From Paracoccaceae bacterium (GTDB lineage: Bacteria; Pseudomonadota; Alphaproteobacteria; Rhodobacterales; Rhodobacteraceae), in the NCBI GenBank assembly GCA_024742405.1, contig JANSYP010000002.1, positions 62,001-126,000 of the forward strand: DNA of 64,000 bases, written 5' to 3'. Numbering within the stretch: position 1 is the stretch's first letter; every line of letters starts with the position of its first letter. Positions 1 through 8,440 of the stretch are shown piece by piece. The translations under genes were made by a program, and so were the position numbers. The notes below the pieces were generated by a model. It saw only the letters and a program-made list of their open reading frames with translations. It was not told the DNA's origin and searched no databases.

Positions 1-1
1 T

Positions 2-1159
2 TGCGGCCTGTCACGCACCGGGATGGCACAGGCCTGCGGAACGGCCTGCCAGTTTCTCAAACCGGATTATGCAGGTCTGGAAACCCAGGTCCATGGACGG
101 GTCCGCGACCGGCGCGGCGACGAGCAGTTCTTCGGCCTCGTTCGCGCGATGTATCGCGCCTCTCTGCGGCCTGCGCGTACTGGCGCGCAATGGACCGGCC
201 TGACCACCCGGATCGCCGAACGACTGCTTGAGACGGGCGCAATCGACGCCGTTCTCACCGTCGGTCCCGACCCCGACGATCGTTGGCGCCCGCGCCCGGT
301 GATTGTCACCGACCCCGCCAAGATGGCCCATGTCCGGGGGATGCGTATGGGGTACGCGCCGCTGCTGGCGCTGCTGGAACCGGCGGCAGCCGCAGGCCAC
401 CGCCGAGTCGCCGTGATCGGCATTCCCTGCCAGATCCATGCCCTGCGCGCGATCGAGCGCACCCTGGGATTCGAGCGGATCTATGTCATCGGCACGCCCT
501 GCTCGGACAATACCACAACCGAGAATTTCCATACGTTCCTCGATCTTCTGACCGACCGGCCCGAGGATGTGACCTACCTGGAGTTTCGCGCCGACTACCA
601 CGTCGAAATGCGTTTTGCCGATGGGGCCAAGCGGCTGATACCGTTTCTGAAATTGCCTATCTCGGATCTGCCCAACGATTTCTTTCCTCTCACCTGCCGC
701 ACCTGTGTCGACTACACAAACGCCTTGGCTGACATCACTGTGGGCTACATGGCCGGGGAAGGCGAACAATGGCTTCTGGTGCGCAATCTGCGTGGCCAGG
801 AGATGCTGGATCTGCTGGGAGACGAGGTCACGCTCGCGGCGCCCCGGTCTGCCGGCAACCGGGCCAATGCGGTTAAGGGCTTCGTCGAAAACACCCGCCG
901 GGCAGCCGGCGGACTGCCGCTGCGCCGTATGCCCAACTGGGCGCGCACGATCGTGGGTTGGCTCATGCCGCGCATCGGCCCGCGCGGGCTGGAATTCGCC
1001 CGGGCCCGGGTCGAGATGAAGGCCGCCGAAACCGTTCTGCATCTGCGCCACAGCCACCCGCGCGGGCTGCGCTCGATGGTACCTGACCATGTCTGGCGTA
1101 TGGTCGCGCCATACGGCTTATCGCCCGAGGATAACGAGCTGCCGCGCCGCTCCGACTGA
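2..1159 (+). CDS. bciB: BciB-like 8-vinyl (proto)chlorophyllide reductase, 5' partial
   Basis: FrhB/BciB-family iron-sulfur flavoprotein. BciB reduces the 8-vinyl group of divinyl (proto)chlorophyllide with ferredoxin during (bacterio)chlorophyll synthesis. The reading frame is open from base 2, before any convincing start: codons ahead of the first ATG (base 23) read CGLSRTG, a cysteine-containing stretch of the Fe-S region, so the gene begins outside the window; 385 codons are visible. Seen: QACGTACQF cysteines, VHGRVRDRR, GAQWTG, IGIPCQIHALRAIE, IGTPCSDN, CRTCVDYTNALADITVGYM and IGPRGLEFAR, which follow the order in cyanobacterial BciB. Other FrhB-type reductases are possible, but these blocks favour BciB. 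It converges on phoX across a shared terminator. Confidence 0.75.
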   Translation, partial: CGLSRTGMAQACGTACQFLKPDYAGLETQVHGRVRDRRGDEQFFGLVRAMYRASLRPARTGAQWTGLTTRIAERLLETGAIDAVLTVGPDPDDRWRPRPVIVTDPAKMAHVRGMRMGYAPLLALLEPAAAAGHRRVAVIGIPCQIHALRAIERTLGFERIYVIGTPCSDNTTTENFHTFLDLLTDRPEDVTYLEFRADYHVEMRFADGAKRLIPFLKLPISDLPNDFFPLTCRTCVDYTNALADITVGYMAGEGEQWLLVRNLRGQEMLDLLGDEVTLAAPRSAGNRANAVKGFVENTRRAAGGLPLRRMPNWARTIVGWLMPRIGPRGLEFARARVEMKAAETVLHLRHSHPRGLRSMVPDHVWRMVAPYGLSPEDNELPRRSD

Positions 1160-1224
1160 CGCACTATGCGATGCCAGCTTGCCGGTTGGCGCGGCCTGCA
1201 AGGACGCGCCCCTAACAAACAAGT

Positions 1225-1258
1225 AACGCCCCCGGCGCGGAACCGGGGGCGTTGTTTT
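1225..1258. terminator. Intrinsic terminator between convergent bciB-like and phoX genes
   Basis: Perfect 11-bp stem (1225-1235 pairs with 1243-1253) around a 7-nt loop, followed by GTTTT on the plus strand. The aa/tt ends of the stem give it some function on the minus strand too, which suits two genes that end facing each other. Confidence 0.85.
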
Positions 1259-1277
1259 GCGTCGGACGCGGTGGCAA

Positions 1278-3176
1278 TCAGCCCAGGGGCGCGCCGTCGT
1301 CCCGCTTGACGGCGATCACCGCGGAGCGTTCGGGCGAACCGCCGTCCGGCCAGCCGCTGCCCGGATGCTGGATGCCCACGAACATGGTGCTCCGGTCGTC
1401 GGACCAGGCCAGGCCGGTGACTTCGCAGCCCGTCGGGCCGGTCAGGAACCGTGCGATTTCGCCGGTCTCCGGGTCGCCGGCCAGCATCTGGTTGTTGCCC
1501 ATACCGGCAAAGTCGCCTTCGTTGCTGTCGTCGCCATCGGTCTGGATCCAGACCAGACCTGTGTTGTCGAACGCCATGCCGTCGGGCGAGTTGAACATGT
1601 TGCCGGGCGTAACGTTGGGCGAGCCGGCATAGGCATCCGAATGTACATTCGGGTTGCCCGCCATCACGTAGAGATCCCAATCGAACGTATCCGACGCGTG
1701 GTCGCTGTCATGGGGACGCCACCGCACGATCTGGCCATACTTGTTGGCCTCGCGCGGGTTCGGACCACCGACCGGCGTTTCGTCGCCGCCCGCGTTGGGG
1801 CGCAGACCCCGGCGCGAATTGTTGGTCAAGCAGCAATAGCCTTCGACGGCGTTGGGGTTCGCCGAAATCCACTCCGGCCGGTCCATCGTGGTGGCGCCGA
1901 CCGCCGAGCCTGCTGTCCGGGCAAAGATCAGGATCTCGGCCGCATCCATGCCGGTCGTCTCCGGCGTGAGCGGCAGCCACTCGCCGGTCATGTCGTCGTT
2001 GAATTTCGCGACATAGAGCGTGCCGTCATCCAGCAAACCTTCGGTCGGGCCGCCCGGCGTGTAGGTGCCGTTGGAGACGAACCTGTAGATGAACTCGCCC
2101 CGCTCATCGTCGCCGAGATAGACCACCACGCGGTCGTCATTGGCGATGACCACTTCGGCGTTCTCATGCTTGAAACGACCGAGACCGGTATGCTTGACCG
2201 GCGTGCTTTCAGGGTCTGACGGGTCGATCTCGACCACCCAGCCGAAGCGGTGCGGCTCGTTGGGGTTCAGCGACGTGTCGAAGCGCGGGTCGAACTTCTC
2301 GTACTGATAGCGGCCCTCCGCACCGATGCCGTAGCGCGCATAGCCGTCCACGAGCTGGACCGGCTTCTGGTCTTCTTCGGCTTCGGTCGTTCCGAAGTAG
2401 CCGTTGAAGTTTTCTTCGCAGGTCAGATACGTTCCCCAGGGCGTCTTGCCCGAGCCGCAATTGTTCATCGTGCCCAGCGCCAGGGCGCCGGTCGGATCGG
2501 CGTCTGTCTTGAGCAGGTCATGACCGGCCGCCGGACCCGCGATCTGCATTTCGGTGCGGTGATGAATGACCCGGTTATAGGGGCTGTTCTTGACGACGGC
2601 CCATCCGTCGGGACCTTCGGCTACCTCGATCACGCTCACGCCCTGCAAGTTCTGCAGCTTGGTCACGTCACCGGCGCTCTGGGCGACGCCCTCCTGCTCG
2701 GCCGGCAGATTGAGCTTCGGATTGACATATTCATGGTTGATCGCGATCAGCTGACGGCCGTCGACCGTGAAGGTCTCCATCCCGTCGGTATTCTCGCCAA
2801 AGACCCGGTCGGAGCCTTCGACGGCGCCGCCGCCCTGGGTGACGTCGTAGCCGTCGGCGTCGGAAAAGAGCGGATCGCCCCAGCCGACCAGAACCTTCCA
2901 GTTGTAGCCCTCCGGCACATGCACCGCGCCGTCGGTCTGGATGTCGATCGGGGTGAAGGGGAAACGGGACGCCTCCTGGGCCCGGGCGGATGTCGAAGAA
3001 AGCAGTCCCGTGCCCATGACCGCGGCACCGGAACCAAAGGCCAGAACGCCGCTGATGAAGCCGCGGCGCGAAATCGCGTTTTCAACGACTTGGTCGAAAT
3101 CGTTCTCGGCGGGGCGGGGGAAGTGCAGCTCATCCCATTCGTCCCAACTCAGCGAAGACTTGTCGATATCGGTCAT
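1278..3176 (-). CDS. phoX: PhoX-family alkaline phosphatase (DUF839), Tat-exported
   Basis: Periplasmic or secreted Ca/Fe-dependent phosphatase that releases phosphate from organic phosphomonoesters. 632 aa, the usual length for PhoX. As in the family, a long hydrophilic N-terminus precedes a Tat motif (SRRGFISG, Arg37-Arg38) and a hydrophobic stretch ending ARAQ. The mature part carries family blocks such as VGWGDPLF, AINHEYV, NNCGSGKTPWGTYLTCEE, FGWVVEIDP and GFSWAD-like acidic metal-binding loops towards the end (TGLAWSDDRSTMFVGIQHPG). The start is set by GGAGG at 3182-3186. A Pho-box-like 18-mer lies 58 bp upstream, which fits phosphate-starvation control through PhoB. Monocistronic. Confidence 0.9.
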   Translation of the reverse strand: MTDIDKSSLSWDEWDELHFPRPAENDFDQVVENAISRRGFISGVLAFGSGAAVMGTGLLSSTSARAQEASRFPFTPIDIQTDGAVHVPEGYNWKVLVGWGDPLFSDADGYDVTQGGGAVEGSDRVFGENTDGMETFTVDGRQLIAINHEYVNPKLNLPAEQEGVAQSAGDVTKLQNLQGVSVIEVAEGPDGWAVVKNSPYNRVIHHRTEMQIAGPAAGHDLLKTDADPTGALALGTMNNCGSGKTPWGTYLTCEENFNGYFGTTEAEEDQKPVQLVDGYARYGIGAEGRYQYEKFDPRFDTSLNPNEPHRFGWVVEIDPSDPESTPVKHTGLGRFKHENAEVVIANDDRVVVYLGDDERGEFIYRFVSNGTYTPGGPTEGLLDDGTLYVAKFNDDMTGEWLPLTPETTGMDAAEILIFARTAGSAVGATTMDRPEWISANPNAVEGYCCLTNNSRRGLRPNAGGDETPVGGPNPREANKYGQIVRWRPHDSDHASDTFDWDLYVMAGNPNVHSDAYAGSPNVTPGNMFNSPDGMAFDNTGLVWIQTDGDDSNEGDFAGMGNNQMLAGDPETGEIARFLTGPTGCEVTGLAWSDDRSTMFVGIQHPGSGWPDGGSPERSAVIAVKRDDGAPLG

Positions 3177-3185
3177 GGGTACCTC

Positions 3186-3219
3186 CGGTTGGTGTATCGG
3201 TGCCTAGATGCACCAACCG
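3186..3219 (-). promoter_or_regulatory. Leader hairpin abutting the phoX Shine-Dalgarno
   Basis: Perfect 9-bp inverted repeat: CGGTTGGTG at 3186-3194 and CACCAACCG at 3211-3219, with a 16-nt loop. In phoX mRNA the 3' arm shares its last base with the GGAGG ribosome site (3182-3186). It could affect ribosome access or mRNA stability, or be a dyad operator; the sequence does not decide. Confidence 0.45.
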
Positions 3220-3234
3220 ACCTATGGGAGCGGT

Positions 3235-3252
3235 GTGACGCCTGAATGACAG
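3235..3252 (-). promoter_or_regulatory. Candidate Pho box (PhoB site) upstream of phoX
   Basis: Reads CTGTCATTCAGGCGTCAC on the minus strand. The first 7-mer is a perfect PhoB half site (CTGTCAT). The second, 4 nt later, keeps the core GTCA of the consensus. Position and the known PhoB control of phoX support it; the second half is weak. Confidence 0.55.
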
Positions 3253-3380
3253 GCGCGGCTGGGCCAGCATGTGCGCGCTGATTTTATTGTGATCTCACAG
3301 ACTCTTTTTTTTTCGACGGACCATCAGGGGAGTCAGCGCTTGGCAACCGCGGACGGCGATCCACACTAGGACTCCCATTA

Positions 3381-3395
3381 GAACAAAAGGGGAAT
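3381..3395 (+). promoter_or_regulatory. Candidate SOS (LexA) box upstream of dnaE2
   Basis: GAAC-N7-GAAT, one mismatch from the alphaproteobacterial LexA site GAAC-N7-GAAC (GTTC-N7-GTTC), 43 bp before the dnaE2 start. dnaE2 is a classic SOS gene, so the site is plausible, but a 7/8 match is short. Confidence 0.5.
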
Positions 3396-3437
3396 ATACT
3401 TCTCCCGAACCGTCGCCATACCCGGGACACCGCACCG

Positions 3438-6400
3438 ATGCCCGCCGAACTGTCGATCACCTCGAACTTCACCTTCCTGACCGGGGCGTCACATCCCGAG
3501 GAGTATGCTGCCCGGGCCGCGGAATTGGGGCTGGACACCATCGCCATCGCCGATGTGAACTCCGTCGCCGGCATCGTGCGCGCCCACACCGCCTGCCGCG
3601 AGATCGCCCGCCAGCTCGCCGCGCGCGCCGCCGCCGAGGCGCGCGATGGCCCCATCGGCCCACCCGCGCCGGCTGGCCATCCCCATCGGCAGGCGCCGCT
3701 GCTCTCCTGCGCACCCCGGCTGATCCCCGCTGCCCGGATCGAGCTGGAGAACGGTTTCGCCCTGACCGCCTTGCCGCGCGACCGCGCCGGCTGGGGGCGG
3801 CTCTGCCGGTTGCTGACGCTCGGCCGCCGCCGGGCCGAAAAAGGATCCTGCCAGCTTACCCTGGCCGACCTCGCGGACCATGGTGCGGGCCTCGCCCTCC
3901 TGCTCCACCCGCCAAAGGCGCTGCCGGGGCCGCGCGGCGCGGGCGACTGGCTGCCACAGGCGTGCCGGCTGACGCGCCGCTTCCCCGGTCAGGTCTTCCT
4001 GCGTCTCGCCCCGCTCTATGACGGACAGGACCGCGTCCGCTTCAAGGCCCAGACCAGGCACGCCGCCGATCTTGGCATCCCCGTCGTCGCCTCGGCGGCC
4101 CCCATCATGCACGCCGCCCGCCGCCGCAGGCTGGCCGACGTGCTGACCGCCATCCGCAGCGGCACGCCCGTCGACCGGCTGGGCCGGGCAGCCCTCACCA
4201 ATGCCGAACGCCGTCTGCGCGCGCCCGCGGAACTGGCCCGGCTCTTCGCCGACCATACTGATGCCCTCACCGCTGCCGACGCGCTCGCAGCCTCTCTCAC
4301 CTTCTCCCTCGACGAACTGCGATATGACTATCCGTCCGAGGCGCAGAATGGCGAAACAGCGCCCGAGCGGCTGGCCCGGCTCGCCCATGAGGGGCTGCGT
4401 TGGCGCTATCCCGGCGGGGCGCCGGAGCGCGTGCGCCAGCTTCTCGACCATGAACTGGCGCTTATCGGCAAGCTGAACTACGCGCCCTATTTCCTCACCG
4501 TCCACGATATCGTGGCCTTCGCGCGCTCCCGCGACATCCTCTGCCAGGGCCGGGGCTCCGCGGCCAACTCGGTCACCTGTTTCTGCCTCGGCATCACCTC
4601 GGTCTCGCCCGAAATCGGCACCATGGTGTTCGAGCGTTTCGTGTCCGAGGCCCGCGACGAGCCCCCCGATATCGACGTCGATTTCGAGCATGAGCGCCGC
4701 GAAGAGGTCATCCAGCATATCTACGAACGCTATGGCCGCCACCGCGCAGGCCTCACCGCTACCGTGATCCACTATCGCGGCAAGCGCGCACTCCGCGAGG
4801 TCGGCCGTGCCATGGGCCTGACCGAAGACACCATTTCCGCGCTGTCCTCCCAGCTCTGGGGGTTTTTCTCCGCCGAGGGGCTGGAGGACCAGCGCCTGCG
4901 CGAGATCGGCCTCGACCCTGCCGACCGCCGCCTGCAGCAGACCCTCGCGCTCGTCCGCGAAATCCAGGGCTTCCCCCGCCATCTCAGCCAGCATGTGGGT
5001 GGTTTCGTCATCACCGAAGGACGGCTCGACGAACTGGTGCCGGTGGAGAACGCCACCATGGAGGACCGCACCGTCATCTGTTGGGACAAGGACGATATCG
5101 ACGCGCTCGGCATCCTCAAGATCGACGTGCTCGCCCTCGGCATGCTGAGCTGCATCCGAAAGGCCTTCGATCTGATCGCCCGTCACCACCAGACCGAGCA
5201 CACACTGGCCACGCTCCCGCCCGAGGACCCCCGCGTCTACGACATGCTCTGCCGCGCGGACGCGATCGGGGTCTTTCAGGTCGAAAGCCGGGCGCAGATG
5301 AACTTTCTGCCCCGGATGAAGCCGCGCTGCTTCTACGATCTGGTGATCGAGGTCGCTATCGTCCGTCCCGGCCCGATCCAGGGCGACATGGTTCACCCCT
5401 ATCTCCGCCGCCGCAATGGCGAGGAAGAGGTGTCCTTTCCCTCCGACGCGCTCGGCGCGGTGCTGCGCAAGACCCTCGGCGTGCCGCTTTTTCAGGAACA
5501 GGCGATGCAGATCGCCATCGTCGGCGCAGGCTTCGACCCGTCCGAGGCCGACCGGCTGCGACGCTCGCTGGCCACCTTCAAGAAGCATGGCAATGTCAGC
5601 GACTTCCGCACCCGCTTCCTGCGCGGCATGGCCAAGAACGGCTATGAAGAGGATTTTGCCGAGCGCTGCTTTTCCCAGATCGAGGGGTTCGGCTCCTACG
5701 GCTTCCCGGAAAGCCACGCCGCAAGCTTCGCGCTCTTGGTCTATGCCTCGGCCTGGCTCAAATGCCACCATCCCGGCATCTTCGCCTGCGCGCTGCTGAA
5801 CTCCCAGCCCATGGGCTTCTACGCGCCCGCTCAGATCGTCCGCGATGCGCGCGAACATGGGGTCGAAGTGCGCCCGGTCTGTGTCAACGCCAGCTACTGG
5901 GACAATGTGATGGAACCCGACGGCCACGGCGGGCTCGCTCTGCGCCTCGGACTGCGCCAGATCAAGGCGATGCGCGAAGAGGATGCGAGCTGGCTGGTAG
6001 GCGCGCGCGGCAACGGCTACCGCGCCGTGGCAGACCTGTGGCGCCGTGCCGGCCTTGGCCCCGGCCCGCTGACCACGCTGGCCGAAGCCGACGCCTTCGC
6101 CGGCCTCGGGCTCAACCGCCGCGAGGCGCTCTGGGAGGCGCGCGCCGTGGCTCCCGGCTTGCCCCTGCCGCTCTTTTCGGGCGACCTGGAGGGCGAAGGC
6201 GGCACCGAGCCCCTGCCCGCGCTGCCGCCGATGTCCGAGGGCGAAGAGGTGGTCGAAGACTATGTTGCCATGCGCCTGACCCTGCGCCGCCACCCGGTCT
6301 CGATCCTGCGCGCGGCCCTGACCCCCGGCTGGGGCTTCGGCGCCCCCACACCTCCTGAAGGTCAGGCGCCGGACCCCGGCCCGGACGCGAACAGGGCCCG

Positions 6401-6545
6401 CGCCGCATTCGACCGTGCCCATGCCGGGATGGGCGGTGCCCCGCCTTCCAAACCCGACGCGCGCCAGCAGCCCAAGCCCGCGCGATTTCCCAAACTCATC
6501 CGTACCGAAATGTGGGACAAGGCAGGTAGCAACCGGCGGAGTTGA
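3438..6545 (+). CDS. dnaE2: Error-prone DNA polymerase DnaE2 (ImuC), C-terminally truncated
   Basis: C-family polymerase for mutagenic translesion synthesis after DNA damage. 1035 aa. The N-terminus (MPAELSITSNFTFLTGASHPEE) is the PHP domain. The catalytic aspartates are in place: PDIDVDFE with Asp411 and Asp413, and LKIDVLAL with Asp563. Helix-hairpin-helix signatures such as FGSYGFPESHAASFALL follow. The family normally continues after the HPVSILR block (His952) into an OB fold and a conserved tail of about 100 residues ending near ARDFR. Here the protein turns into a Pro/Ala-rich stretch and stops at 1035. No imuA or imuB lies next to it, although dnaE2 is usually the third gene of that cassette. 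A LexA-box-like site sits upstream. Confidence 0.9.
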   Translation: MPAELSITSNFTFLTGASHPEEYAARAAELGLDTIAIADVNSVAGIVRAHTACREIARQLAARAAAEARDGPIGPPAPAGHPHRQAPLLSCAPRLIPAARIELENGFALTALPRDRAGWGRLCRLLTLGRRRAEKGSCQLTLADLADHGAGLALLLHPPKALPGPRGAGDWLPQACRLTRRFPGQVFLRLAPLYDGQDRVRFKAQTRHAADLGIPVVASAAPIMHAARRRRLADVLTAIRSGTPVDRLGRAALTNAERRLRAPAELARLFADHTDALTAADALAASLTFSLDELRYDYPSEAQNGETAPERLARLAHEGLRWRYPGGAPERVRQLLDHELALIGKLNYAPYFLTVHDIVAFARSRDILCQGRGSAANSVTCFCLGITSVSPEIGTMVFERFVSEARDEPPDIDVDFEHERREEVIQHIYERYGRHRAGLTATVIHYRGKRALREVGRAMGLTEDTISALSSQLWGFFSAEGLEDQRLREIGLDPADRRLQQTLALVREIQGFPRHLSQHVGGFVITEGRLDELVPVENATMEDRTVICWDKDDIDALGILKIDVLALGMLSCIRKAFDLIARHHQTEHTLATLPPEDPRVYDMLCRADAIGVFQVESRAQMNFLPRMKPRCFYDLVIEVAIVRPGPIQGDMVHPYLRRRNGEEEVSFPSDALGAVLRKTLGVPLFQEQAMQIAIVGAGFDPSEADRLRRSLATFKKHGNVSDFRTRFLRGMAKNGYEEDFAERCFSQIEGFGSYGFPESHAASFALLVYASAWLKCHHPGIFACALLNSQPMGFYAPAQIVRDAREHGVEVRPVCVNASYWDNVMEPDGHGGLALRLGLRQIKAMREEDASWLVGARGNGYRAVADLWRRAGLGPGPLTTLAEADAFAGLGLNRREALWEARAVAPGLPLPLFSGDLEGEGGTEPLPALPPMSEGEEVVEDYVAMRLTLRRHPVSILRAALTPGWGFGAPTPPEGQAPDPGPDANRARAAFDRAHAGMGGAPPSKPDARQQPKPARFPKLIRTEMWDKAGSNRRS

Positions 6546-6685
6546 TCCCCGCCGCTGCCCCACCCCGTTACAGCCACGCACGGCCCAACTCCGCGCCCGG
6601 CCGCCGGCCCCCGACCCATCGCCCCAATGGATCGCAGACCGCCCCCCTTGGCGGCGTCCCAGTCCTAAGGGCGCGCCGCCTGCGT

Positions 6686-7603
6686 TCAGGAGACCGCTTT
6701 TGGCAGGGACGGATCGCTGCCCCATTCCGCCCAGGAGCGGTGATAGACCCGCACCCGCGGGTATCCCAGGAGGCGCAGCGCGACGTAGCTGTGCGCCGAG
6801 GCCAGACCGTTTTCGCAATGCATCGTCACGCTCCGATCCGGAGTCACGCCACGCGCCTCGAACTGCGTGCGCAGATCGTCCGCGGGCAGAAACCGCTTGT
6901 CACCGGCAAGGTTGCGCGCCCAGGGGATACTAACCGCCCAAGGGATATGGCCCTTGTCATAGATCCCGGTCGGCCGGACGTCGATCAGCACATGGCCGGG
7001 GTCCGCCCCATGGTCCAGAACGAACTCCGCTGTTGCGAACCGTCTCGGACTGGGAGCCGCCTGGAAGGTGGCGCTGTCGTGGCCCTCAGCCATCTGCGTG
7101 ACTGGTCCGTCGACCGCCTGCCATGCCGTTAGGCCACCATTGAGAAGCGCCACGTTCTGGTGTCCGAGATACTCCAGCAGCCAGAACATTCGAGCCGCAT
7201 GAAACCCGCCGCGGTCGTCGTAGAAAATGATCCTGCGGTCCGTTGCGACACCGAGTTCACTCAAGATCTCCTCAATCTCCGAGATCGACCGCAGCGAGCC
7301 ACCGACCGGGCTGTGCGCCGCCACCACGGCATTGGGATCCAGATGCCGCGCACCTCGGATGTGGCCGGCATCGAACGCCTTGCGCGGGCGCACATCGACC
7401 AACACGATGCCTTCGCTATCCAGCATCGGGCGCGACGTTTCCGCCGGTGGCAACGCGCCGATCAATTCGCCGGGCTCGACCAGAAGATGCGGGTGCGCAT
7501 AGCCCGATGCGTCGCCGGTGCCCGCTATGGAGAACCCGGGCAGCGCAGTCGTCACGGCCAGCGACACGAGACCAAACTGGCGGCGCGTAAATCCCTGTTT
7601 CAT
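6686..7603 (-). CDS. Exported rhodanese-domain sulfurtransferase
   Basis: Two-domain thiosulfate/3-mercaptopyruvate sulfurtransferase-type protein, 305 aa, probably periplasmic. N-terminal Tat-like signal MKQGFTRRQFGLVSLAV and a hydrophobic stretch. First rhodanese domain about residues 60-165 (VLVDVRPRKAFDAGHIRGA), the inactive half; second about 180-300 (VLIDVRPTGIYDKGHIPWA) with the active Cys263 in HCENGLASAHSY. The ATG at 7603 is chosen because GGAGGAGG lies just ahead of it; an in-frame ATG at 7624 would overlap that site. It follows the peroxiredoxin gene by 26 bp, so both are probably cotranscribed and may serve sulfane-sulfur or peroxide stress. Confidence 0.85.
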   Translation of the reverse strand: MKQGFTRRQFGLVSLAVTTALPGFSIAGTGDASGYAHPHLLVEPGELIGALPPAETSRPMLDSEGIVLVDVRPRKAFDAGHIRGARHLDPNAVVAAHSPVGGSLRSISEIEEILSELGVATDRRIIFYDDRGGFHAARMFWLLEYLGHQNVALLNGGLTAWQAVDGPVTQMAEGHDSATFQAAPSPRRFATAEFVLDHGADPGHVLIDVRPTGIYDKGHIPWAVSIPWARNLAGDKRFLPADDLRTQFEARGVTPDRSVTMHCENGLASAHSYVALRLLGYPRVRVYHRSWAEWGSDPSLPKAVS

Positions 7604-7629
7604 AATCGTATCCTCCTCCTTCAAGCGTC

Positions 7630-8292
7630 TCAGGCCGACTGTTGGCGCACCAGTCGCAGATAGGGCAGCGGCGATTTCCAGCCTTCGGGATAGCGTTTCC
7701 GGGCCTCGTCATCGGACACCGAGGGCACGATCACCACGTCCTCGCCCTGCTGCCAGTTCGCCGGTGTGGCCAGCTGATGGCGCGCGGTCAGCTGAAGACT
7801 GTCGATGACGCGGAGAACCTCGTTGAAATCGCGTCCGGTGGTCATCGGGTAGGAGATCGTCAGTTTGATCCGCTTGTCCGGACCGATCACGAACAGCGTC
7901 CGCGCGGTGGCGTTGTCGGCGGCGGTCCGGCCGTCGGAGCTATCGCCCGCATCCGCCGGTAGCATGCCGAAGAGCTTGGCGATGCTCAGGTCTGTGTCGC
8001 CGATCAGGGGATAGTTCGGCGCCACACCAGAGGCGATTTCGATATCGGCGGCCCAGTTGGTGTGATCGGCAACCGGGTCGATCGACAGGCCTATGAGCTT
8101 GACGCGGCGGCGATCGAACTCCGGCTTCATGCGAGCGACGACGCCCAGTTCCGTCGTGCAGACCGGTGTGAAGTCCTTCGGGTGCGAAAAGAGAACGCAC
8201 CAGTCGTCGCCGATCCAATCGTGGAACCGGATCGTGCCTTGGGTGCTCTGCCCAGCGAAATCGGGCGCAATACTGTTGATGGAAAGGGGCAT
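7630..8292 (-). CDS. 1-Cys peroxiredoxin (Prx6/AhpC-TSA family)
   Basis: Thiol peroxidase reducing H2O2 and organic hydroperoxides. 220 aa, typical for the Prx6 subgroup. Peroxidatic Cys45 lies in FTPVCTTELG; the long C-terminal arm (PNWQQ-like PANWQQGEDVVIVPSVSDDEA, then PYLRLV) is diagnostic of Prx6-type enzymes. No resolving Cys is seen in the second half. SD AAGGA precedes the ATG. It is first in a two-gene unit with the exported rhodanese. Three perfect 11-bp direct repeats lie about 100 bp upstream, and a winged-helix regulator gene lies directly behind them. Confidence 0.93.
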   Translation of the reverse strand: MPLSINSIAPDFAGQSTQGTIRFHDWIGDDWCVLFSHPKDFTPVCTTELGVVARMKPEFDRRRVKLIGLSIDPVADHTNWAADIEIASGVAPNYPLIGDTDLSIAKLFGMLPADAGDSSDGRTAADNATARTLFVIGPDKRIKLTISYPMTTGRDFNEVLRVIDSLQLTARHQLATPANWQQGEDVVIVPSVSDDEARKRYPEGWKSPLPYLRLVRQQSA

Positions 8293-8388
8293 CGGACATC
8301 CTTTTTCTGTTGGCTCAAAGCTCGGCCGAGCTCATTCGGCGCAACCGGCCCCTACGACCTAGCAAGCTGCCGCCTGCCGATCCTGAAC

Positions 8389-8421
8389 GAGTTCTGAAAG
8401 AGTTCTGAAAGAGTTCTGAAA
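8389..8421 (-). repeat. Three tandem 11-bp repeats in the peroxiredoxin promoter region
   Basis: GAGTTCTGAAA repeated three times without interruption (8389-8399, 8400-8410, 8411-8421), 97 bp upstream of the peroxiredoxin start and 20 bp beyond the stop of the regulator gene. An 11-bp head-to-tail period matches one helical turn, the usual spacing for OmpR/PhoB-type winged-helix proteins. Role as operator is inferred. Confidence 0.7.
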
Positions 8422-8440
8422 CCGCGCCCAGATCCGCGGT

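Noticed and set aside
3489-6818. 1109-codon open frame opposite dnaE2
   Set aside because: Mirror of a GC-rich real gene; no domain in the translation, and dnaE2 on the other strand is unambiguous.
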